A stretch of 55,535 nt of DNA from Roseobacter sp. (lineage in GTDB: Bacteria; Pseudomonadota; Alphaproteobacteria; Rhodobacterales; Rhodobacteraceae): positions 1 through 55,535 of the forward strand of contig JAGXHA010000010.1 of the NCBI GenBank assembly GCA_024636475.1, given 5' to 3'. This document shows, one piece after another, positions 16,188 to 25,217 of this stretch. The position numbers were made by a program, and so were the translations under genes. Position 1 is the first letter of the stretch; the number at the start of each line of letters is the position of its first letter. The notes below the pieces were generated by a model. It made no database searches and was not told the origin of the DNA. It saw only the letters and a program-made list of their open reading frames with translations.

Positions 16188-17401
16188 TGCCGGACGATAC
16201 GTGCGTTGGCCCTAAGCTGCTCTTGCAACTGATCCGCGTAGCCAACCAGACGCTCCTGACGCAGGGCGTTGATCACATCTTCGCGGCTTGCCTCTTGGTT
16301 GGCGGCGGCGGTACGGCCACACATCATCAAGAACATCAGCGTCTGACCGTTGGACCGGGTCAATGCCGTGGAGACTTCGCCCGGATCAAGCTTTGAAAGC
16401 TCGATCGCGACATCCTGTGGAATTTCGGCTGGGGTCCTGGTCAGACGCTCAAGCACTTCGGCGGGCTGGCCTTTTGCAACGCCGTAAAGATCGTTGCACG
16501 TGTTGATGCGGGCGCGAACCTTCTCGGCTTGGGCCAGTGTTTCAGGACTGCGACCACCCGCCATGTAATAGGCCGCGTATTCGATGGAGGAGTAGCTGGG
16601 CGCAGAGCCGCTTGTTTCCTGAATATCGCGCAGCTGGAACAGGGCCACAGCGTTGGGGATTGGCAAGGGGGCAGTCACTTCGCCCGGCGCAAGCCCCAGA
16701 ATGAGAGGCTGCAAGCTGGGCGGCAAAGCCGACAGGTCTTGCCAATCGAGGCGCCCACCACGACCGCGCGATGCGGTCGCCGAATAACGGCTGGCATAGC
16801 TGGAGAATTCGGAAACCGACCGGGTCTGGGAAATCTCTTCGGCCAAGGCATTCACTTGGGCCGCATTCTGGGGCGGGGCGGGGATGATGATCTCGGACAC
16901 AAGAACCCGCACGCCGCCGCTGCGACTGGACCCAAGGGCGCGGTTTATTTCGGCCTCGGTGATCTGGACGCGAGGGGCGTAGCGCGCGCGCACCAGCTCG
17001 CGCCAACCTACGCTGTTGATGACGAAATCACGGAAGGTTTCGGGTGATACGCCTGCCTGACCCAAGACCTTGGTGAACTCTTCGGCGCTCAGCTCTGCAC
17101 GCGCGGCGAACTCCTCAAGGCTGTCGGTAATCCCTTGAGGGGTCAGCGATATTCCTGATTCAGCGACTGCCTCGTTGCGCAAACGCTCGTCGATCAATGC
17201 CTCGATCGCGCCTTCGCGGGTTGCGCCGGGCGCGTTGAGGACCTGCAAAAACAGCTGGCGTTGCTGGACTTCGTATTCTGTAACAACGGACTCATTGACC
17301 TTGGCCACGGGGGCGAACAAATTCTGTGCAGCCACAGGCGCAGCTGTCATGAGGGCAAAGCCGATAATGGCCACGCTGCGTGTCAGACGGTTCAGGTTCA
17401 T
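16184..17401 (-). CDS. surA: Periplasmic peptidyl-prolyl isomerase/chaperone SurA
   Basis: A 405-residue SurA family protein with a signal peptide ending near VAAQN (residues 1-27), an N-terminal chaperone domain (about 30-150) and a parvulin-type rotamase domain (about 150-255; RVLVSEIIIPAPPQNAAQV). SurA escorts unfolded outer-membrane proteins, including LptD, through the periplasm. The start at 17401 (MNLNRL) lies 5 bases after the lptD stop; an ATG at 17419 would overlap lptD and spoil the signal peptide. Only one rotamase domain is evident, where E. coli SurA has two. Confidence 0.88.
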   Translation of the reverse strand: MNLNRLTRSVAIIGFALMTAAPVAAQNLFAPVAKVNESVVTEYEVQQRQLFLQVLNAPGATREGAIEALIDERLRNEAVAESGISLTPQGITDSLEEFAARAELSAEEFTKVLGQAGVSPETFRDFVINSVGWRELVRARYAPRVQITEAEINRALGSSRSGGVRVLVSEIIIPAPPQNAAQVNALAEEISQTRSVSEFSSYASRYSATASRGRGGRLDWQDLSALPPSLQPLILGLAPGEVTAPLPIPNAVALFQLRDIQETSGSAPSYSSIEYAAYYMAGGRSPETLAQAEKVRARINTCNDLYGVAKGQPAEVLERLTRTPAEIPQDVAIELSKLDPGEVSTALTRSNGQTLMFLMMCGRTAAANQEASREDVINALRQERLVGYADQLQEQLRANARIVRQ

Positions 17402-17406
17402 CTTGG

Positions 17407-19524
17407 TTACATCCCACATGATCGTACAAATCTTTCTTTTCCGTTGGAGGCCGAAAAGCCCCGCAGGCCGATGTTAAACCCGATATCCGTCGAGGGCTCA
17501 ACACTTGTTGAAGAGGTATAGCGTCTGCGCACTGAAAGGTCGACGCTCACACATTCATTGTTATAGGTCAGACCAAGCCCCGCTGTTGCCGCCTGACTTT
17601 TTTCGACATCGTAGCGCACTTCGGCGTTGGCCGTCCAATGTTTGCGAAAATCATACGCTCCATCAAGCGATATCTCGGACACAGCAAGCGGGCGTGCTTC
17701 GATCAGATCAGATTGAAGCCACACATAGGTGCCGCCAAGCGTGGCAGGGCCAAACGACCAATCCCCGCGCAACTCGGCCTTTGAAATCTCGAAATCGCTG
17801 TCAACGATAGTACGCGCGGTTACGGACATGCCCGTGCTGTTGCGGATTTGCCCTGCCAGCAGGATGTCCGACGTTGTGCCTGACAATCCTGATGTGTCTG
17901 TGAAATCTGCATCGAAGACGGACCTGAAAACCTGACCTATGGCCAGATGCGCATCCCAGCCCTGCGGGTCGATCCGCGACCAGTTCACCCCAAGGGCCGC
18001 AACCGTTCCGCGCTCGCGCCGGTCAGGGCGCGGAAAACGTGACAGGCTCAGCAGATTGCCCTGATCGAATTCGACACGGGTGCTTTCATCATTCGGGATC
18101 GCCAAGCGGTTGCCACCTGTCCAAGCGACTTGCACCAACGGGGTCAGCACTTGCGTGATACCGCCCGCGCCCTGCCGCATCATGGGATAGCTAAACGCCA
18201 CTGCAGCTGTCGGCACGAGTTCGGCATGGTTTTGCGCAAAGGTGCTGTCTTGCGTCACGTCAAAGGCGTTAAAGCTAAGACCAGCGCGGGCATCCGTTAC
18301 CAGCCCGCTGCGGTGCGTAAAGCGCCGCAGATATTCCACGTTCCCATTGATCCGTGCGATATCCCGGCCAATGACATCTATCACGGAGCTGCGTCGGTGG
18401 CTGTGCGCTTGCAACGACAGCCTGATTTCGCCCCCCACCGATTTTGGGAAAAACCGCCGCTCGAATTCACCATCGATCACAAGCGTGGGCTGGATCGAAT
18501 TGATCTCTCCTGGGCGCAGGGTCTCGAAGTTGTACAGACTTGCGCGCACATAGCTGTCGCGCCGCGCCCGGCTTATGGTAATATCACTGCGCAAACGATC
18601 TTCGTTCGAATATCCGTATTCGGTGAAATAGGCCTCGTCGCTCACACTTTTGAGGTTAAAGCTAAGTTGATACCCGCGCGGCATCTCGAACGACCCGATC
18701 GCATACAGGTAATTGCGCGCGGTATTAGGCAGCTGGTCGTCGCGGGTATAGGCACCTTCGATTTCGATCTGGCCGGTCGCAAAAGCCTGGCGATAGCGAA
18801 ACTCAAGCGTGCGTGTGGCGGTCGAGACATAAGGCGTGAGCGTCAAATCGCGGCTGTTACCAAGCTTGATGAAATACGGGACCTTGATCCCGGTTCCCAA
18901 TTGCGATGTCGTCCGCACCGAGGGAGTCAGAAAACCGGTTGCACGCTCAAGCGTTGGATCTGGCATCCGCAGACGCGGCAGGTAGAATACCGGAACTGAT
19001 CTGATATGAAACGTCGCATCGTCGAAATAAAGCTGCTGGCCCACCTCGTCGTGAATGACCCGGCGCGCACGAATTTGCCAAAGCGGCACTTCGCCGTCTT
19101 CGCAGACCTTGCACGATGTCACGGCAGTTTTGTAAAGCTGGCTATAGCGCCCGTCGACGCGGTCAATTTGCACGGCGGCCAATTGCAGTTGCTGGTTCAA
19201 CACCATGCGCGCGCCCATCAGCAAGCCGTTTTGCAGACCGCTGTCCAATTCCGCTGCATCCGCCAAAATGACGCTGCCAGAACCATCGTTCAGTACGATT
19301 GGCCCTTCGATGATCAGGGCACCTGTCTGCTCGTTATAGCTGATGGATTTCGCTCGAATACGGGTATCGCCTTGGAATGCCTCGACATTGCCGCGGGCAA
19401 TAAGGACGCGGTCGCGGGTGATCAACAGATCATCTGCCACCAAGATGGCGGGCCGGGGCGGCGTTTCCTGCCCAAGGGCGGGCAGGGGCAAGAGCAAGGC
19501 AAGGATCAACAGCAGGCGCCGCAT
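17407..19524 (-). CDS. lptD: LPS-assembly outer-membrane protein LptD
   Basis: 705 residues: signal peptide (MRRLLLILALLLPLPALGQ), an OstA/LptA-like beta-jellyroll at about 25-135, then a C-terminal beta-barrel that inserts LPS in the outer leaflet. Start at 19524 is set by GGAGG nine bases upstream; an ATG at 19533 touches that site. Cysteines are C138 and C141 (SCKVCED), C658 (NNECV) and C703 three residues from the end, an arrangement unlike E. coli, where two N-domain and two adjacent barrel Cys form the disulfides. Coupled to lptG upstream and surA downstream. Confidence 0.94.
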   Translation of the reverse strand: MRRLLLILALLLPLPALGQETPPRPAILVADDLLITRDRVLIARGNVEAFQGDTRIRAKSISYNEQTGALIIEGPIVLNDGSGSVILADAAELDSGLQNGLLMGARMVLNQQLQLAAVQIDRVDGRYSQLYKTAVTSCKVCEDGEVPLWQIRARRVIHDEVGQQLYFDDATFHIRSVPVFYLPRLRMPDPTLERATGFLTPSVRTTSQLGTGIKVPYFIKLGNSRDLTLTPYVSTATRTLEFRYRQAFATGQIEIEGAYTRDDQLPNTARNYLYAIGSFEMPRGYQLSFNLKSVSDEAYFTEYGYSNEDRLRSDITISRARRDSYVRASLYNFETLRPGEINSIQPTLVIDGEFERRFFPKSVGGEIRLSLQAHSHRRSSVIDVIGRDIARINGNVEYLRRFTHRSGLVTDARAGLSFNAFDVTQDSTFAQNHAELVPTAAVAFSYPMMRQGAGGITQVLTPLVQVAWTGGNRLAIPNDESTRVEFDQGNLLSLSRFPRPDRRERGTVAALGVNWSRIDPQGWDAHLAIGQVFRSVFDADFTDTSGLSGTTSDILLAGQIRNSTGMSVTARTIVDSDFEISKAELRGDWSFGPATLGGTYVWLQSDLIEARPLAVSEISLDGAYDFRKHWTANAEVRYDVEKSQAATAGLGLTYNNECVSVDLSVRRRYTSSTSVEPSTDIGFNIGLRGFSASNGKERFVRSCGM

Positions 19525-19525
19525 G

Positions 19526-20623
19526 TCAGCCATCCTCCGCATGCAAGAGCAAGCCAAGCGCCAGCAGGATCGACGCTGCTGGCGGTGCCCATGCCGCAAG
19601 GATCACCGGGATCTGCCCGTTTTCGCCCAAAATCTGTGCAAAGCTGCGAATGAAATACAAACCAAACCCCAACAGAACCGATGCCAGCACAGCTACCCCT
19701 GTGCCTCCAAACCTCGTATGGCGCATGGTGAAAGCGCTCGCAACAAGAACCATTGCCACAAGGAAAAACGGGCGGGCCAGTTCTGTCTGGAGCCAGACCT
19801 TGTGACGGCGCGGCGAAAAGCCTGCTTGTTCCAACTGGTGGATGAAATCGGGCAGGTCATAGATCGACACCGCGCCGGGGTTACTGATACTTTCGCGGAT
19901 CCGGTCAAGGGTCAGACTGGACGGCAAGGTCAGCGTCTCAAAGATCTCTGCGTTGCCTTCGGCATTCACACCCACTTCAAGCGGCCAGGACTTGACGCCG
20001 CTCAGCACCCAATTGCCATCCTCAAGGGCCGCACTTGACGCCTCGATGCGGCGCACAGGCCCGTCTTCGAGATTGTAGGAGATGAAAGTCACGTCATAGA
20101 GTACCGACGCATCCGCATTTGACCGCCAGGCGCGGATCACGGTTTGACCTTGCGCGCCGCCTTGGCGCAGCCATAACCCCTCGTTGCTGATCGACAGAGC
20201 AGACGCACCGCCTGCGCGGATGTTTTCCGACAGTTGGATATAGCGCTTGCTGGTTGCAGCAACGATCGGGTTCAACATGCCGACCGCCATGATCCCCACA
20301 AGAAACGCGACCCAGACCGGTGCTTGCAACGAACTCAAAGCGGAGCGTCCAGCGGCGCGAGTGACCACAAGCTCTGACGAGCGCGCCAGTGACAAAAACA
20401 GCACGACGGTCGCCAGGATCATGATCAAAGGCAAAATCAGGTTCATCGTCTCGGGCGTCTTGAGCATGGTCAGCCCCAGAATGCGCTGCCACCCAATGTC
20501 ATAGCTGCCAAACCTGCGCGCCTGATCAACAATATCGACCAGCACGATGAGGGCAAACAGAACCATCGTGATCGCAATCAAGCCGACCAAAAACCGCCGC
20601 GCGAAATAAAGATGTAGGATCAT
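19526..20623 (-). CDS. lptG: LPS export ABC transporter permease LptG
   Basis: A 365-residue inner-membrane protein of the YjgP/YjgQ family. Three transmembrane helices come at the N-terminus (FARRFLVGLIAITMVLFALI and following), then a periplasmic beta-jellyroll, then three C-terminal helices. With LptF and the ATPase LptB (not in this window) it extracts LPS from the inner membrane. Start at 20623 overlaps the lptF stop by ATGA. The DIVDQARRFGSYDIGW segment after helix 1 is typical of LptG. Confidence 0.94.
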   Translation of the reverse strand: MILHLYFARRFLVGLIAITMVLFALIVLVDIVDQARRFGSYDIGWQRILGLTMLKTPETMNLILPLIMILATVVLFLSLARSSELVVTRAAGRSALSSLQAPVWVAFLVGIMAVGMLNPIVAATSKRYIQLSENIRAGGASALSISNEGLWLRQGGAQGQTVIRAWRSNADASVLYDVTFISYNLEDGPVRRIEASSAALEDGNWVLSGVKSWPLEVGVNAEGNAEIFETLTLPSSLTLDRIRESISNPGAVSIYDLPDFIHQLEQAGFSPRRHKVWLQTELARPFFLVAMVLVASAFTMRHTRFGGTGVAVLASVLLGFGLYFIRSFAQILGENGQIPVILAAWAPPAASILLALGLLLHAEDG

Positions 20624-21750
20624 GCCACACCCTTTCGTGCTTTGAGGCGGCGTGTCCAACCCGGATGTGCCGTTTGCCAGATCATGCCCGTAACCAATAT
20701 CGCCCCGACAAGGCTGGGGAAATACATCAAAGGCCATTTGCTGGCATCGTTGCGCACGACGTCGACAAAGACATTGCTGCCCCCGTCCAGAGCGATCAAA
20801 ATGCCAAAAGCGATCACGATCTCGCGCCAGACGCCAAACCTTGAAAATCCGCCCAGGATCAGCGTCGCATAGCCGATCATAGCCGCGATGATACAAAACA
20901 AGGGCGCTTCAAACCGCGCATGAAGCTCTTCTGCGATCACCCCCGGACTGGTGGACGCCCGTTCGCTTAGGCCCGTCCAATCCGTCATCAGTTCAGAGGT
21001 CACCATGCTGTCGATCGAGACGGACTGCTCGGTTTTGTTGCTGACCAATGCTGAAATATCAAACGAGAAGTCCCTGAACTTGGCTGTGGAAAGCTGCTTG
21101 CCCTCCACTGACAGACGCTGTGCCAAACCGTCGACCATGATCAAGGTCGTGCCTTCACCGTTGCGCAACAGATACGCCTCTGACGCGGTGTAGATCATCC
21201 CTTCCTGAGGGTTGCGCCGGTCCGACAGAAAGACATCGCGCAAAACCCCGTCTGTGCCAATCAGCCGCGTGTAGAATGTGACTTTGGACGAAGGATGAAG
21301 GAACTCCCCTTCCGTCAGCAGACGTGCAGATACATTTTGCGAAATCTCTGCTTCGCGCTGATTCAATTGCGCTTTGGCCATGGGCACCAGAAAATGGGTC
21401 AATATCGACATCATTACCGCGACACACAGCCCATACACAAACACCGACCGCGCCAACCGCCAAGGCCCTGCGCCTGTCGCTTGCAACACCGTCAATTCGG
21501 ATTCGCTGGTCATGCGATTGATCACGTAAACCGCTCCGGCAAAAGCAGCGATGGGAAAAACGGTGGTGATCAGTCTGGGCAGGCCCAGAACAGTAAACTC
21601 AAGAAACACCAAAGCGGTCTGACCGTCCCCGATTAAGCGGTCAAACAGCACAACGGCCCGGTTGATCCAGAAAATGGCCACCAAGATCAGTGCGAAGAAA
21701 CTGAACAGGATCAAAAACTGGGACAACATATAGCGGTCGAACTTGGCCAA
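20620..21750 (-). CDS. lptF: LPS export ABC transporter permease LptF
   Basis: About 376 residues with the same three-plus-three helix layout and periplasmic jellyroll as LptG (FDRYMLSQFLILFSFFALIL; INRAVVLFDRLIGDGQTA). I place the start at TTG 21750, giving MAKFDRYMLSQF, because family members begin near this segment and a GGGATG ribosome-binding site precedes it. The first ATG in the conserved region is at 21729, and an ATG at 21813 would add residues with no family likeness. First gene of the operon, divergent from pepA. Confidence 0.9.
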   Translation of the reverse strand: MAKFDRYMLSQFLILFSFFALILVAIFWINRAVVLFDRLIGDGQTALVFLEFTVLGLPRLITTVFPIAAFAGAVYVINRMTSESELTVLQATGAGPWRLARSVFVYGLCVAVMMSILTHFLVPMAKAQLNQREAEISQNVSARLLTEGEFLHPSSKVTFYTRLIGTDGVLRDVFLSDRRNPQEGMIYTASEAYLLRNGEGTTLIMVDGLAQRLSVEGKQLSTAKFRDFSFDISALVSNKTEQSVSIDSMVTSELMTDWTGLSERASTSPGVIAEELHARFEAPLFCIIAAMIGYATLILGGFSRFGVWREIVIAFGILIALDGGSNVFVDVVRNDASKWPLMYFPSLVGAILVTGMIWQTAHPGWTRRLKARKGVA

Positions 21751-21888
21751 TCTGCATCCCTTGGGTGTTTGAACAGTCAATTTTCTGGAATGATAAAGCA
21801 AAATGACGCCCACGAAAACTGCTATCTGGCCTTAACCGCACCTGCGCGCTAGGTGATGGGGCAATTCTTATGAAAAGGGACGCACATC

Positions 21889-23361
21889 ATGACCGCTTTG
21901 ACGCCAATGAGCTTTATCGAAACCGACATCGACAAGATTGCAGAGCACGTGGGCCGCGTCGCCGTGACGGTAGATGCGCAAGGCAAGATGAACCCCGGCG
22001 CGCGCCGCATCAACAAGCTGACCAAGGGCGCGCTTGAGCGTTTGGTGAAAAGTGACACGTTCAGTGACCTTAAGGCAGGCGACGTTTTAAGCATGGGCTA
22101 CCCCTCAGGCATGGCCGCCGAAGCCGTTGATGTGGTGCAATTGGCCAATAACGCGGGCGTTCACGACCTGCGCAAAGCTGGTGCAAACCTTGCCAAGAAG
22201 CGCGGGAGCGCCGATCTGCTGGTGCTGACGGGCGGTCTGCGCAAAGCGGCGGAGCTGTGTTTTGGTCTCGCGATGCGCGACTACACATTCGAGGATAACA
22301 AGAGCAACGGCAAGCCACGTAAGGGATCGGTCGATGTCATGTCGTCCACCCCTGAAGAGCTACAAGCCGCCGCAGCCCCTTTGCTGGCCATCGCAGAGGG
22401 CGCATTCATGACCCGCGATCTGACCAATGAACCTGCCAATGTGCTGACCACAACGGAATTTGCGAACCGTCTGACCCAGATGAAAAGCATCGGCCTTGAT
22501 GTCGAGGTGCTGGACGAGGCGCAGCTTGAAACACTTGGGATGCGCACGTTGTTGTCTGTTGGCCAAGGCTCGGACAGCCCGTCCTTTGTGGTTGTGATGA
22601 GCTGGAACGGCGGTGAAAAAGGCGCGGCCCCGCTGGCGCTTGTCGGCAAGGGCGTGGTGTTTGATACCGGCGGTATCAGCCTCAAGCTCGGTGCCGGGAT
22701 GGAGGATATGACCATGGATATGGGCGGCGCGGGCGTTGTGGCAGGCGTCATGCGCAGCCTGGCCTTGCGCAAGGCAAAGGCAAATGTCGTCGGGCTGGTG
22801 GGCATCGTGGAAAACATGCCGTCGGGCAATGCGACGCGTCCCGGCGATGTCATTAAATCAATGAAAGGCGACACGGTCGAGGTGATCAACACAGACGCCG
22901 AGGGCCGTTTGGTCTTGTGCGATGTGATGTGGTACGCGCAAGAGCGGTTCAAACCTTCAGGCATGATCGATCTGGCCACGCTGACCGGGGCGATCGTTGT
23001 CAGCCTTGGCGCTGAAAATGCCGGTGTGTTTTCCAACAATGACGCGCTGTGCAACGCATTCTTGAAAGCGGCCGACGCCGAGAACGAGGGTGCGTGGCGC
23101 ATGCCGATGGGTAAAGGTTATGACAACCTGCTTAAAAGCAGGATCGCAGATATGAAAAACATTGGGGGCCGGATGGCTGGTGCCGTGACAGCAGCCCAGT
23201 TTCTGGGCCGCTTTGTGAAAGATGAAACGCCTTGGATCCATCTGGATATTGCCGGCGTGGCCTCTGTCAAAAGCGAAACAGATCTGGCCCCGACGGGTGC
23301 GACGGGCTGGGGTGTTACAGCACTTAACCGGTTGATCCTAGACAACTTTGAGGGCGAATAG
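21889..23361 (+). CDS. pepA: Leucyl aminopeptidase (M17)
   Basis: A 490-residue M17 cytosolic aminopeptidase that removes N-terminal residues from peptides using two metal ions. Catalytic-site segments are GKGVVFDTGGISLK (about 253-266) and NTDAEGRL (334-341). The start has AAGGGA 8 bases upstream. It is followed after 3 bases by holC; the pepA-holC pair is also found in enterobacteria. In E. coli PepA also binds DNA, but nothing here tests that. Confidence 0.96.
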   Translation: MTALTPMSFIETDIDKIAEHVGRVAVTVDAQGKMNPGARRINKLTKGALERLVKSDTFSDLKAGDVLSMGYPSGMAAEAVDVVQLANNAGVHDLRKAGANLAKKRGSADLLVLTGGLRKAAELCFGLAMRDYTFEDNKSNGKPRKGSVDVMSSTPEELQAAAAPLLAIAEGAFMTRDLTNEPANVLTTTEFANRLTQMKSIGLDVEVLDEAQLETLGMRTLLSVGQGSDSPSFVVVMSWNGGEKGAAPLALVGKGVVFDTGGISLKLGAGMEDMTMDMGGAGVVAGVMRSLALRKAKANVVGLVGIVENMPSGNATRPGDVIKSMKGDTVEVINTDAEGRLVLCDVMWYAQERFKPSGMIDLATLTGAIVVSLGAENAGVFSNNDALCNAFLKAADAENEGAWRMPMGKGYDNLLKSRIADMKNIGGRMAGAVTAAQFLGRFVKDETPWIHLDIAGVASVKSETDLAPTGATGWGVTALNRLILDNFEGE

Positions 23362-23364
23362 ATT

Positions 23365-23823
23365 ATGGGCGCTGCTTATTTTTACCATCTGACGCAGCGA
23401 CCTTTGGTAGAAACGCTGATCATGCTGTTGGGAAAAGCCCAAGGGGCAGGGTGGCGCGTTGCGGTCCGTGGCAAAGATACGGGCAGTCTGGCCCTGATCG
23501 ACAGCGCCTTGTGGCAAGGCCCCGATGACGGGTTTTTGCCGCATGGGCTGGCGGGCGGTCCTCATGACGCGGAGCAGCCCATTTTGCTCACGACCGATGT
23601 CGACGCCCCCAATGGTGCCACTTGTGTCTTCTCGATTCACGGGGCCGAGGTGTCAGCAGCAGAGGTGGACGCGCTTGACCGGGTCTGCATCCTGTTCGAC
23701 GGTAATGACGAGCTGGCCCTGAATACGGCGCGCGGCCAGTGGAAGACGCTAAAAACAGCCGGCGCATCAGCGCAATACTGGTCAGAAGAGAGCGGCCGTT
23801 GGGAGAAAAAGGCCGAGACTTGA
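23365..23823 (+). CDS. holC: DNA polymerase III chi subunit
   Basis: A 152-residue HolC homologue (AAYFYHLTQRPLVETLIMLL at the N-terminus; LDRVCILFDGNDELALNTAR near the C-terminus). Chi bridges the clamp loader to single-strand-binding protein. Starts 3 bases after the pepA stop, so it is co-transcribed. Confidence 0.93.
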   Translation: MGAAYFYHLTQRPLVETLIMLLGKAQGAGWRVAVRGKDTGSLALIDSALWQGPDDGFLPHGLAGGPHDAEQPILLTTDVDAPNGATCVFSIHGAEVSAAEVDALDRVCILFDGNDELALNTARGQWKTLKTAGASAQYWSEESGRWEKKAET

Positions 23824-23839
23824 TCGCCCCCCTGCTTTT

Positions 23840-24427
23840 TCAGCGGGTCAGCACCAATTCGTTGTTCGCAATCTCGATCCGACCCCACCGTTGCAGATAG
23901 CCCATGCCCAAAAGCGATTGCTGCATCTGACCATCATTGACCACGGCGGGGACATCAAAATCCCTGACCTCTCCCAATTGAACTTCGTTCAACCTTACAA
24001 AGGCGGTGCGGACCTGTCCGTTTGCGGTGTTGGCACGGCCGAGATAATTCAACGTATCCGGCTCTAGTCCGATGCGCTGCGCATCCTCGCGGGTCAGCAC
24101 CATATCCGTCGCCCCTGTATCCACCACAAATCGGATTGCCGACCCATTGATCAAAGCCGTGAGGTAGTAATGGCCATCGCGCGCACGCGGGATCGTGACA
24201 CTACCCATACCTGCCTCGTAGCTTTGTTGGGGGATGCCTGAATTTCGGCTGATGTCGCTCCACAACCCAAAGCCTGCGGCGACACCGACGAAGATCATGC
24301 CCCAGACGGCGGCCTGTTGCAGGGTTTTGTTAAAGCCTTCCCCGCGTCCTTGCATGAAAAACCAGCCCGCAACCATTGCCAGCAGCACGACAAGATAGAT
24401 CAATCGGCCTGTTTCAAACTCTGGCAT
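23840..24427 (-). CDS. TIGR02281 family retropepsin-like aspartic protease, membrane-anchored
   Basis: A 195-residue protein. Two hydrophobic segments (about 9-25 and 41-57) are followed by a retropepsin-like domain with the active-site triad DTG at 103-105 (FVVDTGATDMVLT) and flap-like residues after it. Such proteins are single-domain aspartic proteases that act as dimers in the periplasm; substrates are unknown. Start at ATG 24427, because AGGGGA is 6 bases upstream; ATG 24433 would abut that site. Convergent with holC. Confidence 0.88.
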   Translation of the reverse strand: MPEFETGRLIYLVVLLAMVAGWFFMQGRGEGFNKTLQQAAVWGMIFVGVAAGFGLWSDISRNSGIPQQSYEAGMGSVTIPRARDGHYYLTALINGSAIRFVVDTGATDMVLTREDAQRIGLEPDTLNYLGRANTANGQVRTAFVRLNEVQLGEVRDFDVPAVVNDGQMQQSLLGMGYLQRWGRIEIANNELVLTR

Positions 24428-24478
24428 GGACATTCCCCTTTATCATCGCACTCAATATGGGGGCTTGGAAGGTGTTTG

Positions 24479-25129
24479 TCAGCCAGCACCGGGGCCAAAA
24501 CCGAACGCGTTTAGTCCATCAAGGACGAATTGCACCGAAAGAGCGGCCAAAAGCATGCCCAAAAGCCGCGTGATCACATTGATGCCGACCTTGCCCAATG
24601 CGCGCTCCAGATAACCGCTGGCCTGCATTGTCACCCCCATCAGGATCAGCACCGCAAAGGTGATGCCCATGACAGTCACAAAGCCCTCGACCCCCGGTTT
24701 CTCGCCCGTCAGCAAGATCACCGACGCGATTGAGCCGGGACCGGCAATCAGGGGGATCGCCAGAGGGAAAACCGACGGATCATCATGGTCGTCCGCGTCA
24801 TGACTTTGGTCGGTGGTGTTTTGTTCGCGCCGCTTTGTGCGCCGGTCAAAAAGCATTTCCAGCGCTGTGAGAAACAGCAAAATCCCCCCCGCAACGCGAA
24901 AAGCGGGCATCGATATTCCGATAAAGCCCAATACGGCTTCACCAAAGGCTGCAAAAACCAGCAAGATCAGGCCAGCGATAAACACGCCGCGCCACGCCAC
25001 CCGACGGCGTTGCGAAGCGGTCATGCCGGGGGTAAGCGCCAGAAACATCGGGCCGATCGCGAACGGATCGATAATGACGATCATCGTGGCGAAGGCCGTG
25101 ATCATAAAGGCTATGTCGAGTGTCATCAT
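24479..25129 (-). CDS. MarC family inner-membrane protein
   Basis: A 216-residue six-helix protein of the MarC/UPF0056 family (FATMIVIIDPFAIGPMFLAL; FPLAIPLIAGPGSIASVILL). An acidic His/Asp-rich loop (DQSHDADDHDDPS) sits between the two halves. Function of the family is not established; E. coli MarC was once linked to antibiotic resistance without confirmation. Start at 25129 with GGAG 7 bases upstream. Confidence 0.9.
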   Translation of the reverse strand: MMTLDIAFMITAFATMIVIIDPFAIGPMFLALTPGMTASQRRRVAWRGVFIAGLILLVFAAFGEAVLGFIGISMPAFRVAGGILLFLTALEMLFDRRTKRREQNTTDQSHDADDHDDPSVFPLAIPLIAGPGSIASVILLTGEKPGVEGFVTVMGITFAVLILMGVTMQASGYLERALGKVGINVITRLLGMLLAALSVQFVLDGLNAFGFGPGAG

Positions 25130-25190
25130 CTGTTGTCTCCGCGGGCCAGCCACGTTCATTTCATTGGAGAAAGGCCGTTGCAGCCATAGT

Positions 25191-25217
25191 CCCCCGGATA
25201 CTCAAGAGCCTGAGAAG
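25191..25217 (-). repeat. Intergenic repeat copy 2, just after the ABC-F stop
   Basis: Minus-strand CTTCTCAGGCTCTTGAGTA then TCCGGGGG, matching the first part of the element at 15215 (about 20 of 24 positions by eye). Both copies lie immediately downstream of a minus-strand stop codon. Confidence 0.45.
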
